Part shown: one piece after another, positions 23,394-33,227 of the stretch
How positions within the stretch are numbered: position 1 is the stretch's first letter
Layout: each line of letters opens with the position of its first letter
Assembly (NCBI GenBank): GCA_006384855.1
Contig: VCJN01000865.1
Location: 1-64,000, forward strand
Length of the DNA stretch: 64,000 bases
DNA from: Tetraselmis striata
Taxonomy: Eukaryota; Chlorophyta; Chlorodendrophyceae; Chlorodendrales; Chlorodendraceae
Direction of reading: 5' to 3'
Program-made: the position numbers and the translations under genes
The notes under the pieces: generated by a model
What the model was told of the DNA's origin: nothing
What the model saw: the letters and a program-made list of their open reading frames with translations, nothing else
The model's database searches: none

Positions 23394-23741
23394 TTAACGA
23401 CCTGGACCTAGCCCTACGGGTCGATGACGAGGGTTTATGGCCAAAATCATGGACAAAATGCGGTTGTGATCGTTGTACGCGCAGGCGGGAGATGATTCTC
23501 GCGGCCTCCTTGCCGTAGGCCGCCAAAGCTTATATGTAGTAGTGCATGGCCGCATGCTCATAGCGCGCCATGGTGAGCCTAGTGGGGCGACAATGGCGTG
23601 CACCTTAATGCGTCGATGCTGGTGGAAATAATGTTGTGAAAGGGGGGATCCGGGATGGCGGCCGTGGGCATCGCTCAAGGGGGGTATGTGCCAAGTATGA
23701 GTAGTCCGTGCACAAGTACATACAACACATTGTCCCGGCAC
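23394..23741 (-). CDS. Conserved leftward ORF of the TIR element, function unknown
   Basis: 115 codons. The same frame is readable in copy B (about 58080-58437, +), where one CAG codon has become TAG. Shared blocks include CVVCTCA, THTWHI, LSDAHGRH, GSPLSQHYFH, RRIKVHAI, APLGSPWRAMSMRPCT and NDHNRILSMILAIN. A second piece (23317-23114 here; 58496-58702 in B) shares KPCFCMNESVDG and WGVSRYRG. No transposase family is recognised. Several Cys/His positions are conserved. It may encode a protein needed for movement or be a relic of one. Conservation of frame between two diverged copies is the only evidence for coding. Confidence 0.4.
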   Translation of the reverse strand: MPGQCVVCTCARTTHTWHIPPLSDAHGRHPGSPLSQHYFHQHRRIKVHAIVAPLGSPWRAMSMRPCTTTYKLWRPTARRPRESSPACAYNDHNRILSMILAINPRHRPVGLGPGR

Positions 23742-23985
23742 CGTGTATCAGGTTTGGAGATCCCCTTGGCGTGCAGTTTCACGCCAACATGTTGACCACA
23801 CGCTGACACGGACGTCAGATTTCGACATATTATTTCCCCAAAAAATCGAAAAGTGACTAAATGGCCTCGGACGACCGTGTTGCTGGTGTGGAATCTGTAG
23901 CCCTATTTGCGTAGTTTTTAATTGGTATTTATATGATAATTTTCTGACGTTTCCTCGCAATACGCTGAGCGATACCGCCGCGAGT

Positions 23986-24291
23986 TTGACAGCTGCACCA
24001 CAAGCCGGCACTGCAGTGGCGATGGTATCACGCCGCATCGTGCACGGGCGCACACCGCTATGGCCCTACCCCAAGCAAAAATACCCTAGCCTCTTTGCCG
24101 ACATGTCTCCTCGCCCACCCTTGGCCATCCCACCATGCAATGGTCTATGCATGCGCGACGGGACGTGCGGGGCACCAACCCCCGTTGTTGTGGGGGTTAG
24201 TACTGGAAACGCTCAGTGTGGCGCAAGTGCCACTCGTGTAGGGCACTTGTTAGGCGGGCCAAAGGGGCTGCTTACACCCCTATGGTGGTAA
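23986..24291 (+). CDS. Conserved rightward ORF of the TIR element, function unknown
   Basis: 101 codons. Copy C (33503-33781, +) keeps the same frame open with shared blocks MVSR, RTPLWP, KYPSLF, PPCNGLC, GTC, VVVG, NAQCGASATRVGH and PKGL. In copy B small insertions (4, 4 and 2 bases) break it. Two Cys-rich clusters (NGLCxRxGTC and AQCG) might bind metal, which is speculative. It is divergently arranged with the leftward ORF, with about 240 bp between them. No known family. Confidence 0.4.
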   Translation: MTAAPQAGTAVAMVSRRIVHGRTPLWPYPKQKYPSLFADMSPRPPLAIPPCNGLCMRDGTCGAPTPVVVGVSTGNAQCGASATRVGHLLGGPKGLLTPLWW

Positions 24292-24428
24292 AGGCTGAGC
24301 ATAAATGTGCAACATTCCAAAATATCATGTCATGAAACATAGATTCAGCTGCCCTACTATTCGTAAGCTTGGATTCGGCGAGAAAGGGGCATGGGACTTA
24401 TACGGAGGGGTGAACCCATGTGTACAAT

Positions 24429-24945
24429 ATGGGTTTCCTCCTTTCCCCAACAGCTTCCTAGCTGCGTGACTGTGCCTTGGAGCGGTTTATACAAGTTACT
24501 AGTTCACGCATCGCTGTGCCTCTTCATGGGCAGCATAAGCAGACATATAAGCAGCCGCAACAGCTGAGCCTCCCAACTTCCAATTTCGTTCTGAGCCCCC
24601 CCCCCCCCTTTCTTCGCCCCCCCTCCCCACGCTTTCACTTAACCTATGTCAATTTCAGCTCTTGAAAATATAAATAAGCATGCGTGACATTTTAGTGGCA
24701 AACCATACTCAACTTCGGAAGTCATATTACATATGCCATACTGCATGGTGCCAGTGAGGTACCGCGTAGCAATCCTTTAAAAGGTGATAGGGCAAATTGC
24801 AAAACAAGGTGTAAACATGACCTTTTTGGCAGAACAGGGTGGAACGGTCTGCGGTTTTTGCAAAATATGGTGTTGTGGATAATTGCAGAACAGGTGTATC
24901 GAAAACAAGGGGCAAAACGGTAGGTGGCAAGTTGCAGAACAGGAA
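24429..24945 (+). mobile_element. YR element copy H: right terminal repeat and 3' extension
   Basis: Starts ATGGGTTTCCTCCTTTCC, like the left repeat of copy F, with a TATAAG box near 24546 and the words CAACAGCTGAGCC and TTCCAATTTCGTT. A C-rich stretch follows (24597-24630), then a 3' extension shared with copy G. That extension contains CTCAACTT, CATGACCTTTTT and several degenerate copies of a unit like TTGCARAACARGGTGTA (24795-24945). Copies G and H share this extension; the left end of copy F does not have it. Confidence 0.65.
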
Positions 24946-25330
24946 GGGCGCGGGGGCAGTGCGTGCCTTATTTTACGCTTTGCCTCGCACCGCGACAGCG
25001 CAACAGCCTGCAAACTTTCGCAAGAGTTCACACCTCAGACCTACTGCGGAGCATGCTAGCGAGTAGTGATGTCCGATCATCGAATGTTGGCGCTGTGCCG
25101 ATGATGCTGTCAATCGAAGTTGCCGTTGTGGATATGAGTAATCCTTACCTTGGGGAGAGAGGGGGGGGGGGGGGGGGGGGTAACCGCGACGGTCGCGCCG
25201 ATGCTTGCATGTACATGTATGGGATATATAGCACGGGTACGGTATCTAGTGTACCCAGCGCGTATAGCGACTAGTGCTGCTTCGGTACGAGTAAGTACTA
25301 GTAGTCGCTACATGAGGTAGCAACAACCCT
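24946..25330. other. Intergenic with G run
   Basis: A G run of about 22 at 25160-25181. GTACCC/GGTAC words recur at 25220-25310. No gene. Confidence 0.4.
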
Positions 25331-25337
25331 CGTTGTC

Positions 25338-25402
25338 TGTCCGCTCGGTAGAGCGGTGGTCTCCTGCTCAAGAGGTCCCCGGATTGATTCCCGGCTACCG
25401 AC
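25338..25402 (+). repeat. tRNA-like sequence, probable SINE head or tRNA relic
   Basis: GCTCGGTAGAGCGGTGG resembles a tRNA D-arm/A box. GGTCTC pairs with GAGGTC around an eight-base loop where a tRNA has seven. GGATTGATTCC differs at two positions from the B-box consensus GGTTCGATTCC and is followed by CGGCTACC. The acceptor stem cannot be closed, so this is not a working tRNA. The GC-rich 250 bases after it could be a SINE body, but no second copy was found in the window. Confidence 0.4.
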
Positions 25403-25869
25403 GTCAAATCAGGGCAACATTATCGTCCGGGCCCGTGTCCCGGGTTTGCCCGGTTGATGCATTACCCTTCTGGGTTCAAATGAGGCAGCGGTCTTGTCAT
25501 GCGCAACCTCCCCGCAACCGACGTGCTGGTCCATGTCGCACGTCGGGGTTGGGAGGCGGAAGCCCATAGCCGGGAGAGTGTCTGGTTACAGAGAAGTGAG
25601 CAGGCCCGGTGCGCCGAACGCCTATATGGCGGGCGCGATGCGGTGCCCGCGGCGCGTGCGTAGCGCGGTGCTCGTACCACTCAGATATGTGCTAAAGTAC
25701 TAATACGCATACCCTAGCTACATTGTCTTGTGTACAGCAGTGGCAGCAGCACTGGTGTCAACATATCTATTGGCTATGCCAGACCATCGAATGCAGTTGG
25801 CGCTTGAGGTCAAGTGTTGGAGCGGCTTTGGCTGATGACCCGGGGCGAACCTTGGTTTACTTTACATCA
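25403..25869. other. Unassigned DNA right of the tRNA-like head
   Basis: GC-rich up to 25690, then mixed. No coding feature. It may include the body of a tRNA-derived SINE whose 3' end cannot be placed. Confidence 0.3.
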
Positions 25870-26459
25870 TGCAGCGACTAACCCATACATGCTCTGGTGC
25901 CATTCAGCAGTACAGCAGGGAATAACAAAAACCACTAAACCACCATGATTTGCAATTTTCCTAGATGGCGAAGTGGGGAACACCCTATTCTGCAATTTTC
26001 CACTACACCTTGTTTCGCAAAAACCGCGGTTCAACCCTATTCTGCTAAAAAGGTCATATCTACACCATGTTTTGCAATTATCCCAACATAAGTAACATGC
26101 CCAGAATAATGGCAACGACCACTACACCAATATCATTTCAAGTTGAGTCTGGTTTTGCCAAAAAGATTGCGCAGGCTGTTTTACACTGACAAGAGCCGAA
26201 ATCGGAAGGAAGGGTAAGTGAACACGTGGAGGGAAAACGGAATCAGGGGGAGGGGGGGGGGGCGCCATGTGTAGCACAACGAAACTGGGAGATAGCAGGC
26301 TCAGTTGTTACGGCTGCTTTTATGTCTACTCGTGCTGCACACAAACGGGCGCAGCAACGGGTGCACTAGTAACCAGTACCACGTAGCAGCAACGGTAACC
26401 GGAAAAGCGGTCAGGAAAGGAGGAAAGCCCATAAGCTATTTTAGATTATCATGTCAAGT

Positions 26460-28093
26460 TAAGCGTGGCTTTGCCAGTGATGAGCGAACGGAGAGAGCGA
26501 TAGATTGACGAAGAAGGGGTAGCGCCAGGTCACGAAGGGGGCATGCACCCGTGCACGGTGCACCGGGAAGACTACCTGTGCGGAGTCTTGTTGAGCTTGG
26601 AAGTGGCCGAAGGGCGCGATGTGACCGAAGGAGAACCACGCGCCACCGGGAAGACCACCGGGAAGACCACCGATGGGGGCATGCACGAAGAGGGCATGCA
26701 CCGGTGCACGGTGCACCGGGAAGACTACCTATGCGGAGTCTTGTTGAGCTTGGAAGTGGCCAAAGGGCGCGATGTGACCGAAGAAGAACCACGCGCCAAG
26801 AGAAGGGAGGACGTTAGGGTGGATGTAGTCCAGGTTGACGTCGGAGTGTTAGGCCCAGCCGCCATGGTGGCGAATGTGGGACAGCGGAACTCCGATGGCG
26901 TTAGCAACAGAGGCGGTTGCACCCTTGCGAAGGCTGTGAGAGCTCCAAGAAGTGACGGCGGGAGGGGCAGCACCGACGAGACGAACGGCCGTAGAGAGCC
27001 AGTCCGACATGGTAGCGGCAGTCCAAGGTTTGGATTGCTCGCTCGGGGGGACTACCCAGAAGTTTGTCTCGGCCACGGCAGCAGGGGCAAAGGGGGTAGA
27101 CTGTACATGTTGTCGATGGAATGGCGCAGGAGACGCGGGCACCGAGGGGGTGCTTCGACAGCACGGGAAGGAGTAGCACACGTCGTAGGTAGTCGGGGCC
27201 GCGCCCTCCGTCCGGCACGCCCCTTCTCACGGTATACGCGCAGGGTGATGATGTTTTAGGAGTGGACATGTACGTCCCGCCCTCGGCAAGACACTACGCC
27301 GGTAAGTCCCATGGCAAAGAACATGAAATTGACAACCGAGGCCATGAGGGCTCGGAAATCGTACTGGTACTCGGGGGTCTGAGCAGACACAATAAACTCG
27401 GCTCGCTCTACGAAAGCGTAAGCGACATTAACATGCAACGGAGCTCGTAAAGGTGCAGCCTCCATGCGGCGTTGTCTTAGCAGCATGCCACGACGCGCGG
27501 CGGTGAGGTGCATACTGTCCGTAGCGATGGGGTCGATGTTGTGTAGTTCGAAGAACGTGTTGATTGCTGACATGTGGGGCTGCAATAACGACTTAGCCCC
27601 AATGTAGCCCCGCTCACCAATCCAACCGACGTACCGGACAACAGTGGTAGTGGTCGCTTCCAGCGGGCTGTTGTTCTTGGAGTCGTGGCAAAAATCCGCG
27701 AACTGAGACAACTTGCTGGCGTAGCTTTTTGAGCATATAATGGGCGGTGAGGGAATTGAATAGTAAGTCGAGGGCACATTGCCCGAACTCGTCCGAGCCG
27801 AACGCTTCCTGCACACAGGGCCGGAGTGAAGCGGCCCATGGGGCTACAACTTCGAGTTCGTCAATTACGTAAGTACGACGCTTGGCCGACGAAGTACCAG
27901 GAGGCCGGTTCCTTTTAGCAAAGTAATCGGCCGCGGCGGTTAGGTTGCCGGCGGCGGTTGACCGGTAATTACTGGACGGGTCAGTTTGGACACCCGTACG
28001 GGGTTGCGGGGCAAGGTTTAGGCAGGATGGATGCCCCGCGCGCCCGTCGCCACGTCCACGTCCACGCTTGCAGCCTGCGAACGCTGCCACCAC
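26460..28093 (-). pseudogene. Tyrosine recombinase (phage-integrase fold) of YR element
   Basis: The N-terminal part (around 27816) is a SAM-like core-binding domain: SKSYASKLSQFADFC, VVRYVGWIGERGY, AINTFFELHNID. The catalytic part ends with HSLRKGATASVANAI, where His-x-x-Arg is the box II signature. It continues with HIRHHGGW (His/Trp box) and DYIHPNVLPS (predicted nucleophilic Tyr). The first catalytic Arg is not certain: the expected block reads LTGVVSCRGRDV. At least three frame changes (about 27730, 27250, 27180) and a TAA right after GGWA make this copy inactive. YR elements use this enzyme, not a DDE integrase, to insert a circular intermediate, leaving no target duplication. Confidence 0.85.
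26541..26798 (-). repeat. Partial tandem duplication near the recombinase 3' end
   Basis: About 105 bases beginning GCATGCACCCGTGCACGGTG at 26541 are repeated from 26694 (offset 153). Both carry ACTACCTRTGCGGAGTC and GTTGAGCTTGGAAGTGGCC. Between them are three short GGGAAGACCACC units. On the minus strand this duplicates the FFGHIAPFGHFQAQQ part of the recombinase tail. Confidence 0.85.
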
Positions 28094-28389
28094 CCGAGCA
28101 GTGGCAGTAGCCTTTCGCGTTGCTGGCGACCGTCGCCTCCAAGACCCGACGCTCGTAGTCTTTCATCATGCCCCCCATCAAAAAGGGGGGAACTCGCAAA
28201 GCTCAATTGCTCGGTTGCGGGCGGAAAATGCTGAGCCCGCAGTACACCAGCACGCCTTGGTCACCGTGCACTCGCTTGAGCTCGTTAAGTCTCCGAAGGC
28301 ATGCTAGACAAAATAAGCGAAATGCCTTGTCGATAGCCTCGGCATGATATTCCGGGCGCGCGAGGTAGGGGGTGAAGTCTTGATTAGCA

Positions 28390-28765
28390 GCAAAAGTGGT
28401 AATGCGGACGGGCATGCATGCCTGCTTGCAACGATTCGAGCGTCGGCTTGGCGACATATTCTTCTCGATCTGGCATGGTGACGCACGGACGCACGGAGAA
28501 TTACACACACGGATATGGTGAGCCGGGTGTGGTCTCAAAACAACATGTGGCCTTGCTCATAACATATTACGAGACAGTTAATCGCCGTGTGGAACATAGC
28601 GAATTAGGAATATGCCAGGCTCAGCTGTTGCTTTCATACTCCTCGTGATGCATAAACGGGCGCAGCGACGGATGAAGTAGTAACCCGTAATCCTTATCAC
28701 TTGGCAGCAAAGGTAGCCGAAGTAAGAAGCGGTTACGAAAGGAGGAAACCCCATACACTAGTTAA
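28390..28765 (-). repeat. Left terminal repeat, leader and gag start of YR copy G
   Basis: Parallel to 4429-4790 on the plus strand: CAACAGCTGAGCC, CTGTCTCGTAA, GACCACACCCGGCTCACCA, GTGCGTCCGTGCG, then ATG and codons giving PTLESLQA. The TATA box of copy F is not preserved here. Confidence 0.75.
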
Positions 28766-29506
28766 GATCATATCCACTTTATTTGCCGGTATGCTGAAGT
28801 ATCTCATATATACCGGTCTCGGAGGTACTACCTGACCCTGTACCGGGTACAGTAGTACCAACATATAATCATTTTTAGTTGTCGCAAGCCCTCGCAAGAC
28901 GAGCTGCTTTATTTATATCAGCGCGATGCCTGCTTCTTGCTGCTCATTATAATGCTGCTTGTTCCTGCGGCCCGTAGTAATCCTTACCAGTACCGGGTAC
29001 TTCGCCTTCGCCCTAACTCTTCCCCGTACAAGTGCTGTGCATTAACGTATTAACCAAACCCCTCAATAACTGCTATACCTAACTGCTGAGGACAGCGATG
29101 GCGACTTTTTTTTCGCCCCAGGGATCGCGACCGTGTCCCCATACAAGACTACGGCCGTATGAATGAATTCGGCGGAGGCGCGCTACCCCTCCACAACGCG
29201 GAGCGGCGCTCACTGCAGCAGGCATTGATTTACCCCCCTGCCCCCCCCCCCCCCCCCCCCCGCCCCCCCCGCCGCCGCCCGCGAAAATATGACAGGTAAG
29301 GATTATGTAAAGCCGTATTGATAGTAATGTACCCGTAAAGCATTTTAGCAGGGAGCATTTTACCGTATTTTAGTCGCCAAGCGCCTCTCGTCATCAGCAC
29401 TTTATCGACGGTGAGATCGGAACATGTGTGATTACATGTGCTAGACGCAACAATCGGAATAACATATTAATGCTGTCAGATCTCAGGCAGAGTTAAGTAG
29501 CGACCC
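28766..29506. other. Intergenic, no gene
   Basis: Contains a T run near 29106 and a C run about 29241-29262. GTACCGGG/GTAGTACC words are frequent from 28800 to 29040. Nothing coding is supportable. Confidence 0.4.
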
Positions 29507-31179
29507 ATGTTTATCCGCGGAGCAGGGAATACAGTTGATACCGGTCATATGCACGTGCAAGAACATGGTACCGCGGGAGTACTTGTACTGATGGGATTTG
29601 TGGCACTCGTCGTATGGGGATATATTTTGCGACTAAGGGGTACAAGCAGTACACGTACTGACGCGAGGATTGGACGAATGCTGGGGGTAAAAATCATCTC
29701 GCTCGCGGCAATTCGATACGACTACTACGCGGCTTGCGGCGGGCGGCTCCGACTGCTACGCGGCGGGCCGGGGGGGGCAGGAGCGGCGACATCGCAGCAG
29801 CACCCGGTATTTTCTCGCTCGCGGTAGGTCGTTACGACTACTACGTGGCTTGCCTGCGGCGGGCGGCTACGCCTACATGGGGCTGTTGGGGCTCCACATC
29901 GAGGCGACGGAGAAGCAAGAGCATCAGCGGGCGACTGCAACAACTCAGCACGACGGGGAGCACAACAAGCGGGCAAAGCGACACCGTCCATCTCGACCTT
30001 TGTTTGCATGATCTCTGCGTGTCTGCCTTATGTGTATGGCGCGAAGATTCGTGGAAGTGTGTGCTCGCGCCTGATTGTGATTTGCCCCTTGCCCTTTACT
30101 TAGGCCAAGGTTCAACCTCTTCCCGCGAGACCTCGGGGACCCGCATGCGGTGCTTGGGGCCGCACCGGGTCCTGGCCAGTGGAATCGCACGTCCTCCTCC
30201 CCACGCAGGGAGTAGGGTTGCGTGTGCGTTATGGCCCGAGGTGGTTTACATCCCCCAGCTTGCAACCGAGGGTGCACCCCTCCCTTTGCGGCAGACGACT
30301 GCTTGCTTGCCCGGCGTGCAACAGTGGGTGCGGCCGTGCGTCAGGGTCAAACCTTGCCGTCAAGTCCACTGAGCTCGAATCCCTTATGAAGCTATTTTTC
30401 CATGGCCAGGCTCTCAAATTGCGAGGAAGCCCCATGAGCCCCCCCTCCCACTCTCCAGCACAACATTGGAGGTCCCGAGAGGTTAGTTGCTGAGCGACTC
30501 GGGTACGGGCACAATGCGGGAGAAGGGCACGGAGATACACTTATGTGCACCGCGTGGTTCCCCAATTACCAGCGCCACCCAGGATTGGACCACGCGCAGC
30601 CAAGGCCCTCCGCCTACGGCTGAGTGTAGAGCCGTACATGGCTGTGACACGCAATATGCTCGGAGGGGAAGCTTCAGAGACTAGGCGGAAGCCGGTGCGG
30701 CGAGGCACCGCCGTGCTCAAGACATAGTCCCTCACCACGTGAGAGGGTGCATGTAGTGAGCTCCCCATTGAGAGGTGAGCTACATGCGCTAGGTCATTCC
30801 TAGCTATGCGAGATTGTATAATATGGAGCTAGTATGGGAGTGAGCTCCGCGGCTCGGGGGCTGGTGGAACGGCATGCCGCCCTCGTGATTGCCCATGTGT
30901 GTAAACATATGATCTCGATGTCAGGCGGCAACTCCTTCCCTACTAGAACCGGAGGCAGGCGGTAGTACAGCTCCGCCCTCGGGTACGGGTACGGGTGCTG
31001 CCTCCGATGATCAACCCACGACCATGGTTGCCCAACGCCACCTCAGCCGTAGTGTGATTCGGTTGCGTGACTTCGTGGCCGTCGCTCTTGGCTTTCAGCG
31101 TACGGGTGCCGCGGACTCGCAACTTGATACCTTGCGCTTGTACAACGCGTGAGGGCCGGGCTCCCTGTCGCTTTTCCAA
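29507..31179 (+). other. Unrecognised ORFs upstream of a LINE 3' end
   Basis: Frames 29507-29827 and 29734-30372 are open. They contain an imperfect duplication (GATACGACTACTACGCGGC near 29716 and TTACGACTACTACGTGGC near 29832). Frames after 30480 are basic and Arg-rich. The position directly before a LINE C-terminal region, in the same orientation, suggests upstream LINE sequence, but no endonuclease or reverse transcriptase motif is visible. Confidence 0.3.
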
Positions 31180-32699
31180 TCATATCACGAGTCAGCCCGC
31201 AAGATCACCCATGCTGCTTCTTTGGCCGCCGCTGCACGGGTGCTGGGCCTTCGCTCGCCCGCACGGGGGTTCCGCGCTTGCCACATGCCATGGCCCCCAC
31301 GCGTGGTATTGATCCCTTATGACTCCGCTATGCGGATGGCTCGATCTAGAACGCTAAGAATTTCGTCGTGGATCATCTGCCCATCTGCCCCGTCGCGAAC
31401 TACAAGCACCGCATGCATACCGCTTTGAAAAGTCTGTGGGCTTCCGTGGCGATTGAAGCAGGTGCGGTGGTTGATTGGGACCGCTCGGGAGTCGGCGACT
31501 TGATGACCCTTGAGACGAGCGCCCAGCGGACCGCTCGCGGCCGTCAGATTTGACGCTGCCGGTGTGGGTGCGATTACATGATCGATTTCGCGTGCGTGTC
31601 CTCCTCGACCCCCACTTGGGGCAACGGCCCCCGCTGGGGCACCCCGGGGGTCGCGGCGACCGATGCGGAGCACAACAACCTGGCGGCGGACTGGGCGTTT
31701 TCCGCCCCGGTGTTGGGTGTTCACCGGTACTACCCTTTTGTTGTTGAAGGACCGCGGCCGCCTCGGAAAATCTGCTTTGACGGTGGTCTACATTTTCGCG
31801 GCGTTGCTTGTTGTGCGCAACTTCCCTAGTTCCGTGGCGGTCCTTCCGCCCTGACTTCATGCTTCGTTCATGCTAAGTAAGTCCGTCGTGGATCATCTGC
31901 CCATCTGCCCCGTCTGGAACTACAAGCACCGCATGCATACCGCTTTGAAAAATATGTGGCCTTCCGTGGCGATTGAAGCGGGTGCGGTGCTCGACCAGAA
32001 CCGCTCGGGAGTCGTCGGCGACTTGACCCTTGAGGCGAGTGAGCTGCGCCCAGCGGACCGCTCGCGGCCGCCAGATTAGACGCTGGCGGGATGGGGAGGG
32101 GGGGGGGGGGGCCGATTACATGATCAATTTCGCGTGGGTGTGTCCTCCACGACCCCCACTTCCGGCAACGACCCCCGGTGGTGCACCCCGGGGATCGCGG
32201 TGACCGCGGAGGAGCACAACAAGCGGGTGGCGGACCGGGCGTTTTCCACCCCGGTGCAGGGTGCTCACCGGTACTACCCTTTCGTGGTTGAGGACCGCGG
32301 CCGCTTCGGAAAATCCGCTTTGAGGGTGATCTACATCTTCGCGCGCGGCGTTGCTTGTTGTGCGCAACGTCCCTAGCGGTCCTTCCGCCCCGACTTCATG
32401 CTTCGTTCGTGCTAAGTCAGTCCAGGCTCTTCGGACCTTTCTCGCCAGCCAGCCTGCTTTGTTCCGCCATCACCGGTCGCGCACGCGGCAGGGGTTGTTG
32501 CGGCGGCGAGTCTCTGCTTGCGTGCATGGTAACTTGGGCGGAGTACTATTATTATTCTCTCTGCCGGAGTGTTGACGGCCAAGTGCGATAGATGCATCTG
32601 GTCTTGCTCATTCCGCACCCTCGTTGTTGCTTTAGTGGACGTCTCTTATTGCCTTTTTCGGGTGATTTCCTGATCGCCTATTGCAGCTAGCTCATGTAA
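31180..32699 (+). mobile_element. Non-LTR (LINE) 3' part with internal duplication
   Basis: Encodes broken pieces of the C-terminal region that follows reverse transcriptase in this LINE family: CPVANYKHRMHTALK, IDFACVSS, RYYPFVVEDRGRFGKSALRV, SVQAL. The Arg/Asp-containing stretch (RPAD, then DFAxV) resembles the restriction-like endonuclease region of non-LTR elements. The 3' end is TTTCGGGTGATTTCCTGAT followed by GCAGCTAGCTCATGTAA. The same region recurs at 42180-43206, at 58811-59262 (-) and, with RT attached, at 59400-61720. Confidence 0.75.
31371..32410 (+). repeat. 520-bp tandem duplication inside LINE
   Basis: GATCATCTGCCCATCTGCCCC starts at 31371 and again at 31891, and the following 500 bases are repeated with roughly 10% divergence by eye. 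The junction lies at GCTAAGTAAGTCC (31874-31883). Only the second copy carries a G run near 32096-32110. Confidence 0.88.
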
Positions 32700-32794
32700 T
32701 TAATATGATAATGTCAATTTTGCAGACATAACGGAAACATCATTTTTCGCCCCCGGGACATGACTAGGAACACTGAAACCATTATATCACGCAT

Positions 32795-33204
32795 TTACGG
32801 ATGTCTGATTTTACGTGCATGATGGGTCAATGTTTAATAATAGGAGTTTAAGATGCCCGCAAGCGGTACGCGTGTCTCCTGCTATTGCCCGGTGATGTAC
32901 TTGGGTACGCTTGGTTGCACACTGTTGGGCGCTTACCGTGCACCCCGGGGTGCAAGCCCTAAGGAACAGCACGAGACCCTAGCGCGAGGGCCGCGCGAGG
33001 CGCCCACGGCACGCGACTGCATGAGTCGCGTATTCCAGGTACTCGTGTCCCCTCTATTTTGTGTACCCGGTATTGCGCTTATATCCCCCCCCCACCCCCC
33101 ACCCACCTTCCCCCCGCCATGCCCGTCCTCTGGCCGCCTATGCCACGAACCGCCCGGCGAGTCGCGGCCGCCCTCGAGCTATTGCCCTACCCAAGGCGCC
33201 GGTA
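32795..33204 (+). repeat. Inverted repeat R3, left copy
   Basis: Pairs with the minus-strand copy at 36194-36655: GGATGTCTGATTTT, GTTTAAT, ATGCCCGC, GGTGCAAGCCCTAAGG, CCCTAGCGCGAGGGCCG, CTCGTGTCCCCTCTAT. It carries an open frame from ATG 32853 (see findings). Left and right copies are about 3 kb apart and face each other, so they could be the long termini of one transposon. No target duplication could be established. Confidence 0.75.
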
Positions 33205-33227
33205 AAAAACACACAACACACTCTCAT

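Larger units (their letters stand above)
22989..24414 (+). mobile_element. Small TIR element, copy A (full length, 1.43 kb)
   Basis: Bounded by CTACACCCCTCCACATAAG on the left and CTTATACGGAGGGGTGAA on the right, an imperfect ~18-bp terminal inverted repeat. It aligns along its whole length with copy B (57328-58799, opposite orientation), and its right half aligns with copy C (33228-33897). TA dinucleotides next to CACCCCTCC suggest a TA target preference (right border here reads AA). It carries two divergent reading frames, one rightward (23986-24291) and one leftward (23741-23394, continuing 23317-23114). A 39-base G-rich block (23131-23169) is private to this copy. It is inserted between the recombinase and terminal repeat of YR copy H. 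Confidence 0.85.
25870..28765 (-). mobile_element. YR retroelement copy G (internally deleted)
   Basis: Read on the minus strand. A left terminal repeat (GGGGTTTCCTCCTTTC at about 28755) leads into a leader and gag start (ATG at 28476) homologous to copy F. Short gag remnants follow, then a tyrosine recombinase (28093-26460). A second terminal repeat starts GGGCTTTCCTCCTTTCC at about 26440, and a 3' extension has the TTGCARAAYAGGGTGT-like units (26080-25920). No reverse transcriptase is present between gag and recombinase, so about 3 kb or more seems lost. The order gag-(RT)-YR with direct terminal repeats fits DIRS/PAT/Ngaro-like elements, such as the Kangaroo type known from Volvox. That assignment is by architecture only. 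Confidence 0.7.

Noticed and set aside
22989..24414. CACTA (EnSpm) transposon based on the CTACACC terminus
   Set aside because: Termini are CACCCCTCC rather than CACTA, and the flanks suggest TA rather than a 3-bp duplication.
25338..25402. Functional tRNA gene
   Set aside because: Acceptor stem cannot pair, anticodon loop has eight bases and the T-stem is mismatched.
26543..27259. 238-codon plus-strand frame opposite the recombinase
   Set aside because: Antisense of the tyrosine recombinase and its duplicated tail; no domain.
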